NCBI RefSeq assembly: GCF_022539315.1
Contig: NC_066336.1
Span: 2,670,600-2,734,599 of the forward strand
Length of the DNA stretch: 64,000 nt
Direction of reading: 5' to 3'
Origin: Serinus canaria
Lineage: Eukaryota > Chordata > Aves > Passeriformes > Fringillidae
Part shown: piece after piece, positions 15,617-27,030 of the stretch
Numbering within the stretch: the first letter of the stretch is position 1
How the letters are laid out: every line of letters starts with the position of its first letter
Made by a program: the position numbers and the translations under genes
The notes under the pieces: model-generated
Seen by the model: only the letters and a program-made list of their open reading frames with translations
Told to the model about the DNA's origin: nothing
Databases searched by the model: none

Positions 15617-15684
15617 TTAAACTCTTCAGTGCTTGTGTGGATCAGGCCAGTTAAACTCTTCAGTGATTGTGTGGATCAGGCCTA
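15617..15684. repeat. Two-copy 34-bp tandem repeat
   Basis: Two adjacent copies of a 34-bp unit beginning TTAAACTCTT and containing GTGTGGATCAGG differ at about two positions. It lies in non-coding DNA upstream of FHL3 and has no evident function. Confidence 0.85.
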
Positions 15685-17445
15685 CTCTGTCTGTATTGCC
15701 TCCTTTGCATAACAAATCCCTGTTTTATTGGTGCTAAAATTAATGCAGTGATCTCCTGGGGCTGTTGCTAAGCCATGGCTTGGGACAATGACACCAGGCT
15801 GGTGTTGGGTGCATGTTACTCTCTAATTAGAAAGTGGACTTTGCTGTGCTTCCTTGACAAATTGCTGACCTTTTCCGTACGTGAGGCTATTCTGAGCTCT
15901 GCTCCAGACTGATCAGATTTGCATTGTGGAGCACTTTAAATGTTGTTTGTGAGTGGAGCTCTTGTTCCTAAAGCTGCTTGTTCACAGGCACAGGAGAAAA
16001 ACTGAACTTCCTTTGCTCCATGAGCACAACTACATCTTTCAGGGAACTACAGGGAAAGAGGAGGCAGCTGGCAGGCATGTATCTGTGTTTATTTTTGCCC
16101 TCCAACAGCTAGTGAGACAGCTGAGCAATATCCCACATCCAGCTCCACCATCACCCTGTACAAGGTTCCTGCTTCAGCAAGCCTCTTCCCCCAGACTGGA
16201 GCCATCTGGCAATGCACTAACACCCTATTTGCAGCTGCAATCCCATCATTATAGGGCAACACCTTGGTTAGCATTTGAAGGCGTTCCTGCCATCAGCCCA
16301 GCACTCTCAACACACAGCTGATGTTTACAGGGTGGTGCAAAGGATGAGCACATGCTCGCTGGCACCAGAGCATTGCCTTTATTGTCCCTTCTGTGTCTGA
16401 GCCTCGATTAAAGAAAGGGGGGTTTAATACATTTTAAAACTCTCTGTCCTTCATAAGGAAGGCAATTCCCAGGTTCATCATTACAATCACAGTAAGAATT
16501 GTGGGCTTTTCTACTATTTCTTGTACTCCATTTCTTTTGTCCTGCTTTTCTCTTCCTGTCTCACAGCATCACATCTCAGGGACGAAGATGCTGCGTTTGC
16601 TTTGGCGCTGCCCAGGCTGCAACACCCCTGCCCAGCTCTGCATCTGAGAGCAGAACAAAGGGAGCAAACAGCTTATCTAACACAAATAACCCTGAGCAAA
16701 CTTCCTGGGCCTGTTCTTGTTCTGTTGAAAAGGCAGCACAAAGTCTGTTCCCGTGTGTGCTGACTGCAGCCTTGGCCACGTGAGGCTCCTGGGCCTGGCT
16801 CTGCTGCACCCCCAGCCTGGGGGGCAGCACTCAGCTCTCAGTGTGCAGCAGGAGCACAGATTTGGGGAAAAACTGCTCAAAGTGGCCCACTGCTTTAGGG
16901 TCCTCCTTGGTATATCGTTCCTGGAGGGGTTTGTTTTTCATTTCCTCTTCTGACAGCATCAGGGTCAGGGTAGTGGTGCTCAGGAGGCTTATTCCTCATC
17001 ACTGGTAAAATCCCAGCCTTCTTCATTCAGGTTGGTTTTTTTCTTCCTTTGTGTTTTCTGATGTCCTCTGAGCTTGTATTACTGGACCACAGAGCTAAAG
17101 TGCAGCCCACTGAGAAACATGGAAGTTCCCTGCTCGGGCAGTGCCTTCGCTCCCAGGCCAGGAATGCTCATTACAGGTCTTAGTACAGGCACACCTTGGA
17201 AAGTTCCCTTCACCAGGGCTGGGGAGGAAGAGATTTGGAAATTTCATATAATTCTTTGCCAGAGAGAAAGGTCCCAGGTAGCTTCAGGGAACAAAGGCAA
17301 GTGGGGTGGCAGAGAGGGCAGCAGCAGTGGGTGAGAAGCAGCCAGGAGCTGTGTGGGGGTCAGGGGAGCACCTCGGGGGTGCTCCAGAGGGGAGGGACAC
17401 TGGTGGGGGGGCAGCACAAGGTGCAGTTCAGCACCCTGCACCTAT

Positions 17446-17710
17446 GTGCCTGCCTTGTGCCCAGTATCAGACTGGGCATTGCCTTGTGCCCAGTGTCAGA
17501 CTGGCATTGCCCTGTTCTGCAGGCACAGGGCTGCTGGCTGGAGCTTTGAGGGAGGCTTGGTGGAGGACTGGGTTCACCAAACCCCCTTGTGCCTGCCTTG
17601 TGCCCAGTATCAGACTGGGCATTGCCTTGTGCCCGGTATCAGACTGGGCATTGCCCTGTTCTGCAGGCACAGGGTTGGAGCTTTGGGGGAGGCTTGGTGG
17701 AGCACTGGCC
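17446..17710. repeat. 143-bp tandem duplication with 29-bp sub-repeats
   Basis: A segment starting GTGCCTGCCTTGTGCC at 17446 recurs 143 bp later at 17589; the second copy carries a short deletion after CAGGCACAGGG. Within each copy a 28-29-bp sub-unit (TTGTGCCCAG, then TCAGACTGG) is itself repeated. Three frames of moderate open length cross it, but they only reflect the repeat. Confidence 0.85.
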
Positions 17711-18566
17711 CCAGCCTGTGCTGCTGGCAGGGACAGGCTGTAGAGCTGCTCCCACAGCCACACACGCTGGGCTGCCACACAGGAGGGCACGGAGTGGGCA
17801 GTGGCCTGGGTGGCAGCTGGTAACCAGTGTCTGAAAAGGAACTTTGTTCCCCCTCCGTTGGTCACGTAGCCGTGTGGGAGCACTGGATTTATTCTCCATC
17901 AGTCCTATCTGCACATACCAGGCTTGACAACAGCTGGGAGCTGTGTGGCTTGGCCAAGAATAGCCCTGGGGAGCTCTGGGCTGTGAGTCAGAGCTGTCTG
18001 GATCAGCTCCTGCCCTGGAGGCTGCCTCCCGACCTACAGCTGGCTGTGGGGAGGGGGTGCAGGGGCTGGGAGGGAGCTCCCTGACCATTAAATGCTTAAC
18101 TGCAGATTGAGCTGTAATTGCTCTTTGTGAAGTGGGTGGGTTTGTGAAGAACTCAGCAGTGGAGGTGCTCTGCAGCTGACAGCTCCCTTGTAACTCAATG
18201 GGCTTGTCTACACTTGACAGCAATCCTGGGTTAAAGAAGGGTGTGATTTTGCAAGTGGAAAACTACATGTTTAGGAATAAACAGGCTGGGCTAAACGGGA
18301 GGAAGATAGTCTTGCTCTGGAGTTAATGCTCCAAAGAAAGCAAAGTAGTTCCACAAACCTGTTGTCTGTGAGGGAGATAAGCAGCAAGGAGAGATGTCAG
18401 ATCTCCTTCATGCCAAGCCCCAACAGGTGCTTGTGAAACACCCATCTGCCCCTGCAGCTTCTCCCTGGAGAGTGTTTATAGTTGGAGCAACACATGCAGA
18501 ACAGTTTGCTGGGACAAGGCACAGAGCAGAATGCCCAATTCCCGTTTCCCTATGGAGCTGCTGCTT

Positions 18567-18803
18567 TTAACCTCTGGAGAAGTTCCAGGGTTTGAGCTGC
18601 CAGCAGCCCCCAGGCAGAGCTTTCAGCCACTGTGAGGAATCCTGCTAGGGACCATGCAGGGCTGAGCGTGGGTCTCTGAAGGGCAGCTGGGCACACAGAT
18701 CTCCCTTAGGGTGCCTGGCTCACAAATATCACAGTGGGCACACAGCCACGTGGCATGTGCATAGTTTTGGTGTCAAACCAAAACTTTTCATGCAGGAAAT
18801 TTC
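18567..18803. repeat. Duplicated 240-bp block, upstream copy
   Basis: This non-coding block is repeated in the same orientation at 21317-21558 inside FHL3 intron 4. By eye roughly nine bases in ten agree, including the stretches GAAGGGCAGCTGGGCACACA and GGGACCATGCAGGGCTGAGC. This copy ends about 325 bp before the first coding exon of FHL3. It could be a local duplication or two insertions of one interspersed repeat; I do not recognise the family. Confidence 0.85.
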
Positions 18804-19155
18804 TCCCTTTTTATTTTACAGTTCACTTCCCAGGATGGTAGCAAAGCTTAGCTGCATGCTGACATGTCCAGGTTTTTTGAGTGGTGCCAAAGTTCTCCAG
18901 CTGTAAACTGGAGAATAAGCCTGAAGCAAGGTTCATTGCAGGCCCTGATGTGTGCAGGCTCTTGGGGAAATGCATGCTGCCCCAGAGCAGGAGCACAGCG
19001 TGGGTCTGTCCCCTGTACTGGCAGCAGCTCTTGGTTCAGTGCGGGGACTCTGGAAGGTGGCAGGGTTGTGCAGGGGCATCTGGGACAGCCTAAGCTGATA
19101 CTGACCCACACCTGCCCCAATCTCAGCAGGTGAAGGAGGGCCTCAGACCGGCACC

Positions 19156-21997
19156 ATGACAGAGTGCTTCGACTGTGACAACTGCAAGGAGTCCCTGTAT
19201 GGGCGCAAGTACATCCAGATGGACAATGGCCCGTACTGCATCCCCTGCTACGACGCGCACTTCGCCAACACCTGCGACGAGTGCAAGGAGCTGATCGGCC
19301 ATGACTGCAGGGTGAGTAGAGGCCCTGCAGACAAGCAGGCCAGCTCCCAAGGCCTTTGGTCCCCTCCTCATGCTGGCTGTACTCCCAGGAGCTGTACTAC
19401 GAGGACCGCCATTACCATGAGCACTGCTTCCGTTGCTTCCGCTGCGATCGCTCTCTGGCTGACGAGCCGTTCACCTGCCAGGGCAAGGAGCTGCTGTGCA
19501 ACGACTGCTACTGCAGCGAGTTCTCCTCCAAATGTATCGCCTGTGAGAAGACTGTCATGCCAGGTAGGAGCAGCTGGACTTGAGCATTGCACTCTGTTCC
19601 TGGTCCCTTGGTGTCAGTTGGGGCTGCAGGTCCAGTATGAGAGCAGCATGGAAGAGAGTTAGGTCTCTATTTTCCTGCCCTTCTGTCCTTTGTTTGTCCA
19701 GCAAGACAGCACTGCTGGACATGCTGTGATCACCACAGCAGCCCCATCTATCTGTTCCCCTTTTAAATGGGGAAGTGAATGAGGGAGGAGATAACAAAGG
19801 TTTTCCTGGGCATTTTCTGCTGTGTGCTGACAAGAAGAGACAGAATGACTGAAGACGTGTAAGTGTCTCTGGAGAAGGCCTGAGGCAAAGGCGTGTGTGT
19901 CTTTACTTGGCTATTCTGGCACCATCTTCAGATGTAGGTTACGTCAGGCATCTCTGCCAGGGCCTTTGTGCCAGTGCTGGGGACATGTTCCTGCAGCCCT
20001 CCCCTTGTGGCTGTGCTGTGGGCCTGAAGCCCCCTCTCCAGCTCCATGTCCTGAACTTGCCACAGGGAGGGGAACATATAGCCGGGTGTGCAGGAGCACA
20101 GCTCATCCTGCCCAGCCCCCCAGGTCCCTGTGTGCATGTGTGCTGCTCCCCTCTGTCACTGCAGGGCTCTCTTTGCAGGCTCCCGTAAGCTGGAGTACAA
20201 TGGACAGACCTGGCACGAGCATTGCTTCATATGCAGCAGCTGCCAGCAGCCCATTGGGTCACGGTCCTTCATCCCAGACAAGAAGGATTATTACTGTGTC
20301 CCCTGTTACGAGAGCAAGTTCGCTCCTCGCTGCACTCGGTGCAAAAAGGTACGTGTGGCCTGAGAGCCCAGAGCCCCCAGCTCTGCTGCAGGGACAGGGA
20401 GCTCCCTGCTCCTGCCTGAGCCCTGTCAGAGGAGGGTTCAGGTGCCAGCACCCTGGCTGGGCTCTTTCCCTTTGCCTGTGTGTCACAAGCACATGCTCTC
20501 CTCCTGCAGACCCTCACCAAGGGAGGAGTGACCTACCGGGATGAGCCCTGGCACAAGGAGTGCTTTGTCTGCACGGGCTGCAAGACCCCCTTGGCCGGGC
20601 AGCAGTTCACCTCCCAGGATGACAACCCGTACTGCATCAAGTGCTTTGGGAACCTCTATGCCAAGAAGTGCAGTGCCTGCACAAAGCCCATCACAGGTGA
20701 GCAGAACAGCTCTCTGAGGAGCCCTGCGATGCCTGGGGTTACTTCTGTCCCTTTGTCTGCATCTTTCACAGTGGGGAGCTGTGTCCTGTGGGTGGAATTC
20801 CCTCTACCCACAGGTAAAGACTCCAAAGAGACCCCTCAAAGCATGATCTCATGTCTCTGGCTTGCCTTATTTGATCCTGATTACCATGTCCTGTGAAAAG
20901 GTTGTTCACAGACAGGGAAAGCCTACAGCAGCACCTGGTGCAGGGGAGTCTGGACCTGCTGTACCAGCTAAGGCAGGGGAAATAAGGGATCCTCTTCTGC
21001 AGAACCCCCTAAGAGAGTCTGGCTTCCTTTCTGCCCTCCCCCATTTGGCCTTCCCCCTTGCAATTCCCAGCTTCTTGCTGCTGGGAAGGCAGGAGAAGCT
21101 GTGAATCAGCTGGTGACTCAGAGGATGATTCTGGCTGAGGACAACTCTCAGGCACCCACTTCCCCCCTGGTCCTTATCAGTTTGTTGCAGCCCTGGGGAG
21201 AAGAGGGTCACAGCTCACCAGTCCAACAACTGCCAGCAGAGAAAGGAAACTCCTGTGGAGCCTCTGCAGGAGCCCGGGCCTGAGCTGGTGGCTGGATGGC
21301 TCTTCCCAGGATTCGATTAAACCTCTGGAGAAGTTCCAGGATTTGAGCTGCCAGCAGCCCCCCCAGACAGAGCTTTCAGCCATTGTGAGGAATCCTTCTA
21401 GGGACCATGCAGGGCTGAGCGTGGGTCTCTGAAGGGCAGCTGGGCACACAGATCTCCCTTAGGGTGCCTGGCTCTCAGACATCACAGTGAACACACAACC
21501 ACGTGGCATGTGCATGGTTTTGGTGCCAAACCAAAACTTTTCATGTTTGGAAAGTTCTGTCTGACTTCATGCACTGTGATGGTGCAGCTCCTGTCCCAGC
21601 TCCTCCTAGAGGAGAAAGCTGTGATTCTGGTCCAAGTATATCAACCCTGCAAAGTCTGCTCTGAAGCAATTTTAGTGCTTTTCTCCCACCAGAATCAAGA
21701 TTCACATTATTTGATCCTGGGCTGTGTTTTGGGTGCCACCACCAGTGCTATGTGTGAAGACCTGACCTGTAGATGAGCAGTGTGTTTAGGAAGCTCATCC
21801 CTGTTTCCCCAGAGCCTCTGACACTGCCCTCTGTCCCTCCCACAGGTTTTGGAGGTGGCAAATACGTCTCCTTCGAGGACCGTCACTGGCACCACAACTG
21901 CTTCAACTGCGCGCGCTGCAGCACCTCGCTGGTGGGGAAGGGCTTCATCCCCGACAACGACGAGATCCTGTGCCGTGACTGCAGCAGCGACCTGTGA
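19156..21997 (+). CDS. FHL3: Four and a half LIM domains protein 3
   Basis: Five coding exons (19156-19311, 19389-19563, 20179-20348, 20510-20696, 21846-21997) join in phase to 279 aa; human FHL3 has 280. The protein is an N-terminal half LIM (C-x2-C zinc site in FDCDNCKESL) followed by four full LIM domains with the Cys/His spacing C-x2-C...H-x2-C-x2-C-x2-C, for example HYHEHCFRCFRC, TWHEHCFICSSC, PWHKECFVCTGC and HWHHNCFNCARC. FHL proteins are zinc-binding scaffolds that shuttle between actin-rich structures and the nucleus and modulate transcription factors, with FHL3 best known in skeletal muscle. The start ATG has a good context (GCACCATGA), and its exon begins at a likely acceptor (CAG at 19127-19129), so the first exon is non-coding and lies upstream. 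Identification as FHL3 rather than FHL1/2/5 rests on the SF3A3 neighbour. Confidence 0.96.
21317..21558. repeat. Duplicated 240-bp block, FHL3 intron 4 copy
   Basis: This is the second direct copy of the block at 18567-18803, about 2.75 kb away, within the last FHL3 intron and about 290 bp before the last exon. It has a slightly longer C-run and scattered substitutions. Confidence 0.85.
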
Positions 21998-22198
21998 GCC
22001 CCCGAGGACACGGCGGGGCAGGGCCTTCCTCTGTTCTCCAGGGCCTTTGTGCCAGGTTCCCCGGCAGCACGGCGGGGGCAGAGCACTGGGCACAGGAGAT
22101 GGGGGCTGAGCCCGAGCCGCGGTGTGTTCAGGGGGTTCCTGTGCCCCCTCCCTGCAGGCTAGAGTACGCTGTGCTATGGCTCTGTGCAGTCAAAGCTA

Positions 22199-22204
22199 AA
22201 TAAA
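22199..22204 (+). terminator. FHL3 poly(A) signal
   Basis: An AATAAA lies about 200 bp after the FHL3 stop codon, followed at about 25 bp by a C-run. It is the first canonical signal downstream of the gene. Confidence 0.8.
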
Positions 22205-24189
22205 GCTGAAAAAGGAGCTTCGAGACCCCCCCCCCCATTATTTACTCTTTCTTTTTGCTTCCAGTCTAACCAGGCACAAGCCCAGGCCCCCAGCTGAGCA
22301 AAGGGCAGGAGCGGCTTTGGCACTGGGCTGCTGGATCTGCGTGCTGGCAAGCATGCGTTCACCCCTTGGCACTGACCTCTCCTCCTTCTCCATGTGCTTC
22401 CCTCTCTCTAGGTGACACAAGGCAGTGTCTCGGGGCCATGCAGCTAGGCCATGCTGGCCTGTGTCACAGCTGGCTTTGCACAGCCTTCCCATGTGCACAG
22501 CTGGCCCGGGCATGAAGGGCACTGTCTTCTGTTCTAGAGGTTTGGGGACACCAGGCTGCAGTGGGGTCAGGAGAAGAGCATACATCCTGTCAGATGGGAT
22601 CCACCTCTGGAATTCTGTAGCACCTGACTTTTTGCAGGCCAGACCCTTTGCTCAGCACCTCCATGGCAGTGCTCTCTTAGCTGTGAATGAGGAATTCAAG
22701 TCACTTGTAGGTACAGGGCATTCAGCCCACCCACACCTACCCCATTGCCATCCACCTGTGCTGTGACTTCCCGTGGCTGGGGTGGCTGAGCTGGAGCTGA
22801 GAGTGCTGGCCTGCTGATGCTCAGGTGCATCTGGCAGAGCCCTACAAGGACATGCTGAAGGCTGAGAGCACTCAGGGCTTTATTCCTTCTCCATCCCTCT
22901 CATGAGGATCCATGGGACAGGCACTGCTATCAGAGCCCAGCTGCCAGCAGCACTGGGAGCACCAGAGATAATAAATTCAGGGAAGGGAAAATTGCCCACA
23001 GACTGTGCCTGTGATTAGTAGCTGCTGGGAGGGTCTGCAGGAGCACAGGGCTGCAGCACAGAGAGCAGCTGAGGGGGCAGCAGGATGTCCACAACCTGCT
23101 CCTCCAGGGCTGCCTGTGTCCCCAGTGGTAGGCAGGGAGCAGTGGCTCTTTCCAGCCACACTCATCCTTCCTTGGTTCCCAAACAAGAATCAAAGCAAAG
23201 ATGCACCTGGGGTGGGGGGTGTGACTTTGCATTGCCCAGGTCCCAGTTGGCCCTAACTGCAAAGTAGGGTGTCTTGAGCCATCCCAGACTCACATGAGGC
23301 CTTGAGCAATCCTTGCCCGATGGCTGAGCTGGCCCTGGGCTGAGGCCCCTCCCAGTGGGATGCTCATGTCTGCCTTGTCTCTACATCTTTCTGCTTCTGT
23401 CTCACTGGGACACTTCTGCCAACTCTGCTTTCCTGCTTAGTCAGCCACATGCTTTTCTGAAAACCTGTTTTTGTGGGTGTTTTCTCTTTTGTACTCATTT
23501 GTCATAAATATCCATCATTTTGTACACAACTACAGGATAAAGGGGCTAGCCCCCCACCCAGGCTTCACTTAGGAACAGAAAATGTTATGCATGTTGAAGT
23601 GTTATTACTCTGTGTTCAGATCCTTGTTGAATCCTTGTTTGGAAGCTTTGATGACAGGAAATCAGAGTTTGTGTGTTTGCTATTATGAGAGGAGCTTGGA
23701 GCCATCTCCAGAAGGAATTTTCCTAAACCTCAGCATCCTCTGTATTTCCTACAGCTTTATACAATAAACTGTTTTCGTGACACTTTCTCTTCTGTGGCTC
23801 TTGAACAGCAGGCACAGGGCATTGCACTGAGTGGGTGCTGGGCTCTGATCAGCCTTGCCTCACCCCTGATCCCATTCTGGGGACAGGCAACCTCCACAGT
23901 GCTCGTGCCTGCCTTCCCAAAGCACAGCCCTCCATCAGCCCTGCCGGCCCTGGGTTGTGGCACAGCAACAGCATCTCCCTCCTCCTGCTGGGTGGCTGCA
24001 GGGGCCCCCTGGGGCTGGGGGTGTCCATCTGTCTGTGCTTGCTGTCTGTCCAGGCAGGCAGTTCTGCAGGACAGGCTCCAGCAGGATGTGGGGTGCTGCT
24101 GCTGCTCTGTGCTTGCAGGCTGGCTGTGGGATGGTGGGGATGGCTGCGGTACCAACCCAGCCCCGCTGTGCAGAGCAGCCTCCCTTTGC

Positions 24190-24531
24190 TGCAGTGAGCA
24201 CTGCCTGCTGCCCCTGTCCTGCAGTGAGCACTGCCTGCTGACCCAGCCCTGCAGTGAGCTCTGCCTGCTGACCCTGCCTTGCAGTGAGCACTGCCTGCTG
24301 ACCCTGCCTTGCAGTGAGCACTGCCTGCTGACCCAGCCCTGCAGTGAGCACTGCCTGCTGACCCTGCCTGCAGTGAGCACTGCCTGCTGACCCTGCCTGC
24401 AGTGAGCACTGCCTGCTGACCCTGCCCTGCAGTGAGCACTGCCTGCTGACCCAGCCCTGCAGTGAGCACTGCCTGCTGACCCAGCCCTGCAGTGAGCACT
24501 GCCTGCTGACCCTGCCCTGCAGTGAACACTG
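24190..24531. repeat. 30-bp minisatellite, about 11 copies
   Basis: Tandem 29-30-bp units read TGCAGTGAGCACTGCCTGCT followed by GACCCTGCCC or GACCCAGCCC. Units of 30 bp keep all three minus-strand frames open, giving Ser/Gly/Gln/Cys-rich products of over 200 codons. There is no splice, signal-peptide or domain evidence for a gene. Confidence 0.9.
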
Positions 24532-25557
24532 CCTGCCCACACTACCACATTCCAAGGGCACTCCTCGGGTAGATGTTGCTGCAGCCTCCAGCCAGGATAT
24601 CTGTGGTCTTTCTTGGCAGCCTTCTCTGCGTGCTGCATGCTCTTTACTCATGTTTAACAGTCAGGGAGCCATGTATTCCCTAACATACGAAACTATTTTC
24701 CACAGATCCTTTACATTCACCAACAGCTGCCATGACTTGCTCTGGACTTGCCTGTTCCAGCCCTCCTAGCACAGAGGCTGGGCTCCTGTGGGTGCTGCTC
24801 TGGTGGCAGGATGGGCACAGCCCAGGGGTGCCTCTGTAGGACCATGGCACTGGTGTGTGCACATTCCTGCCTGCTCCAAAGGATCTGCTCTACTGGCTGA
24901 TGGAGCTCTAGCACAATTTTTGTTGCTGCTGCTGCCCTGTGACCTGGGCTGGGCTCTGGTGCTGTGCTGGGCCTTGGAGGGTGAGTGAGCAGCTCCAGCC
25001 CAGAGGCTCCCAGCTGAGCCTGTCCTCCAGCAGCAGCAGCAGCAGCAGCACAAGCTGGGCTTTCTGCAGTGTTGTTTCCAGGGATTAACCGCAAAAGGTT
25101 TCTGCACAAGGGGCCCCCAGGCTCCTCTTTCAGTCAGCCTCCAGAGCCTCACGTTTTTAGCCAAAAAAGGAAATGACCCAGCTGCACGTAGCACTGGAAC
25201 ATCTGGATTTTATCCCTGTCATGAATGGGTCATGGCTGAACATGGCCCAGTGCCTGATTTACAGGAGGGGGAGGGTGATGTCATGCACAAACATCCCCCG
25301 AGACTCTGGAGAGTGGGTCTGAAACAGTCATGGAAATTTTATTAAGCACGAGGAGCAGTGTGAGTGAGGGGGGTCAGACCAGGGCTGTTGTGCTGGTGAG
25401 GTGGGAGTGGGGCAGCACTGCAGGGGTAGAAAGAGACCCTGGCACTGACCAAATCGGCCCAAGCCATGACCTCCTGCACCACTGTGGATCAGGGACAGCA
25501 TTTGCAGCCCTGATGGGCACAGCCAGGTTCAAGCCACTGCCTGCGGAGTCCTACGCA

Positions 25558-25617
25558 GGGCCAGGAGTTGGACTTGGATGATCCTCATGGGTCCCTTCCA
25601 GTTCAGGATATTCTGTA
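25558..25617 (+). mobile_element. CR1 LINE 3'-end fragment
   Basis: The order GAGTTGGACTTGGATGATCC, then GGGTCCCTTCCAG, then ATATTCTGTA matches the well-known 3' terminus of avian CR1 retrotransposons (GGTTGGACTAGATGATC...GGTCCCTTCCAAC...ATTCTATG), in plus orientation. Only the terminal part is clear and the 5' limit is uncertain. It is a dead fragment with no coding capacity. Confidence 0.75.
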
Positions 25618-26259
25618 GCTCTCTGCATTTCAGCTCCCAGCCCCTGACAGGCTGCACTGCTGCCCTGAAATGAAATGGCATCTCTTGGGGCAACTTTCTC
25701 CCACCTCCTCCCATGTGCACTGCCACCTGTGGGGTGAGCAGGAGGGTGGGCATTCAAGGGCTGGTCTTGTCCCACCTCGATGCTCCTGATGCCAGCAGCC
25801 CAACATAAGGAGGCCATGAGGCTGGGTGGGACATTGCTGCGTTTGAACTCCTTCCCTTTCCAGAGATGAAGTTTCATTCTAAGATAAATGGAAGAACACT
25901 AAGTTCAGAATCATATCTCTGTTTTTATTTTTAGGCAGGCATTCATGAAGAATAGTGATATACTTTGGGGCAACCTACAATGAAAGAGAGTAATTAAAGA
26001 CAATATTTATACCTGAAGCATCATCATCTCCTCAGTGAACGATCATCTTTGTCTGCCATTAATTAAGACAAATTTTTTCTTGCTTTTGGCTTAGAGTAAT
26101 TTATCGTGCATGGCAGAAAAAATACGAATCATTCATTCACATACAGTGAGTCAAAACGTAATTACAGCTTTGCGTTTGGCAGTGTTGGGGCAAGGCACCC
26201 TTGGATTCAGGGTGGATCTGAAGGAGGCATTTGAAACCCAAATGGGGTGTCTGTGGGAG

Positions 26260-27030
26260 GATTCGCACCGCGATCGTGCGGCTGAAAGCAAAGTCTGCGC
26301 TGCGGGCACCGAGGCACGGGCCGTGGGGAGCTGCGGGCGCGTCCCGCACGGCCCGGCCCGGCACCGAGCACCGCTGCCGGGCAACCCCGAGAGGCCTCCG
26401 GGCTGGGCAGCCCCAAAACCAAACCGGCACCGGGGGCCACTCAGTGCCCCAACCACCGGGCTGGGACATAGCCCCCTGCTGGGACACCGCGCTCGGACGC
26501 GGCCCCGGGCTCAGACACCGCGCTTGGACGCGGCCCCGCGCTGAGGGCACGGCCAGGCCGCAGCCGCCTCCTGCCGGCCGGACCGGGGAACAGCGCCGCG
26601 CCCCGGAACCGGAACCTGCCCGCACACACACCGGGGTCTTACCGAGGCCTTCCGGCGGTAGCGGGAGCCGTGCGCGGGATGGAGACGATCCTGGAGCAGC
26701 AGCGGCGGTACCATGAGGAGCGGGAGCGACTCATGGACGTGATGGTGAAGGAGATGCTCACCAAGAAGTCCACGGTACGCCCGGGACCTTGAGGGGGGGG
26801 GAGGCGCCGCCGGGCCCGCGCTCACCGCTCTGCTCTGCCCGCAGCTCCGCGACCAGATCAACTCGGACCACCGCACCCGGGCCATGCAGGACGTGAGTGC
26901 TCCGGGGCCGGGAGCGAGGCTGGGGCCGGGGCGGGGGCCGGGAGCGGGGCGGGGGCTGGGGCTGGGGCCGGGCTGCCCGGAGCGAGCGGGGCCCAGCCCG
27001 GTAACGGGCTCGGCGGCGCTCGGGCCTCTC
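26260..27030 (+). promoter_or_regulatory. SF3A3 CpG-island promoter
   Basis: CpG density and GC content rise abruptly at about 26260 and stay high through the first three SF3A3 exons. No TATA box is evident, as expected for a housekeeping CpG-island promoter. An AT-rich flank at 25890-26180 contains a TGAGTCA (AP-1/NF-E2 type) heptamer at about 26147. Confidence 0.75.

Larger units (their letters stand above)
1..19129. other. Upstream region of FHL3, no coding exon recognised
   Basis: I see no exon of a known protein family on either strand in this 19-kb stretch. The open frames are short and have no family motif; the longest, 191 codons on the minus strand at 5222-5797, is of a size expected by chance. 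UTP11, the neighbour of FHL3 in mammals, is not recognisable here and probably lies beyond the left edge. There is no clear CpG island, so the FHL3 promoter and its non-coding first exon(s) are either CpG-poor and unrecognised or further left. Contents that can be named are an A17 run near 2363, a short CA repeat at 15551-15564, a 2 x 34-bp tandem at 15617-15684, a tandem duplication at 17446-17710 and one copy of a 240-bp duplicated block at 18567-18803. Confidence 0.6.
22230..26260. other. FHL3-SF3A3 intergenic spacer
   Basis: No gene is recognised. The spacer holds the 30-bp minisatellite at 24190-24531, a (CAG)7 run at 25028-25050, a CR1 3'-end fragment near 25558-25617 and an AT-rich stretch at about 25890-26180 just before the SF3A3 CpG island. 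Long minus-strand frames at 23757-24651 are products of the minisatellite. Confidence 0.65.

Noticed and set aside
23757..24651. Three overlapping minus-strand open frames of 226-293 codons
   Set aside because: They are open only because the 30-bp minisatellite lacks stops in those frames; there is no domain, signal peptide or splice evidence.
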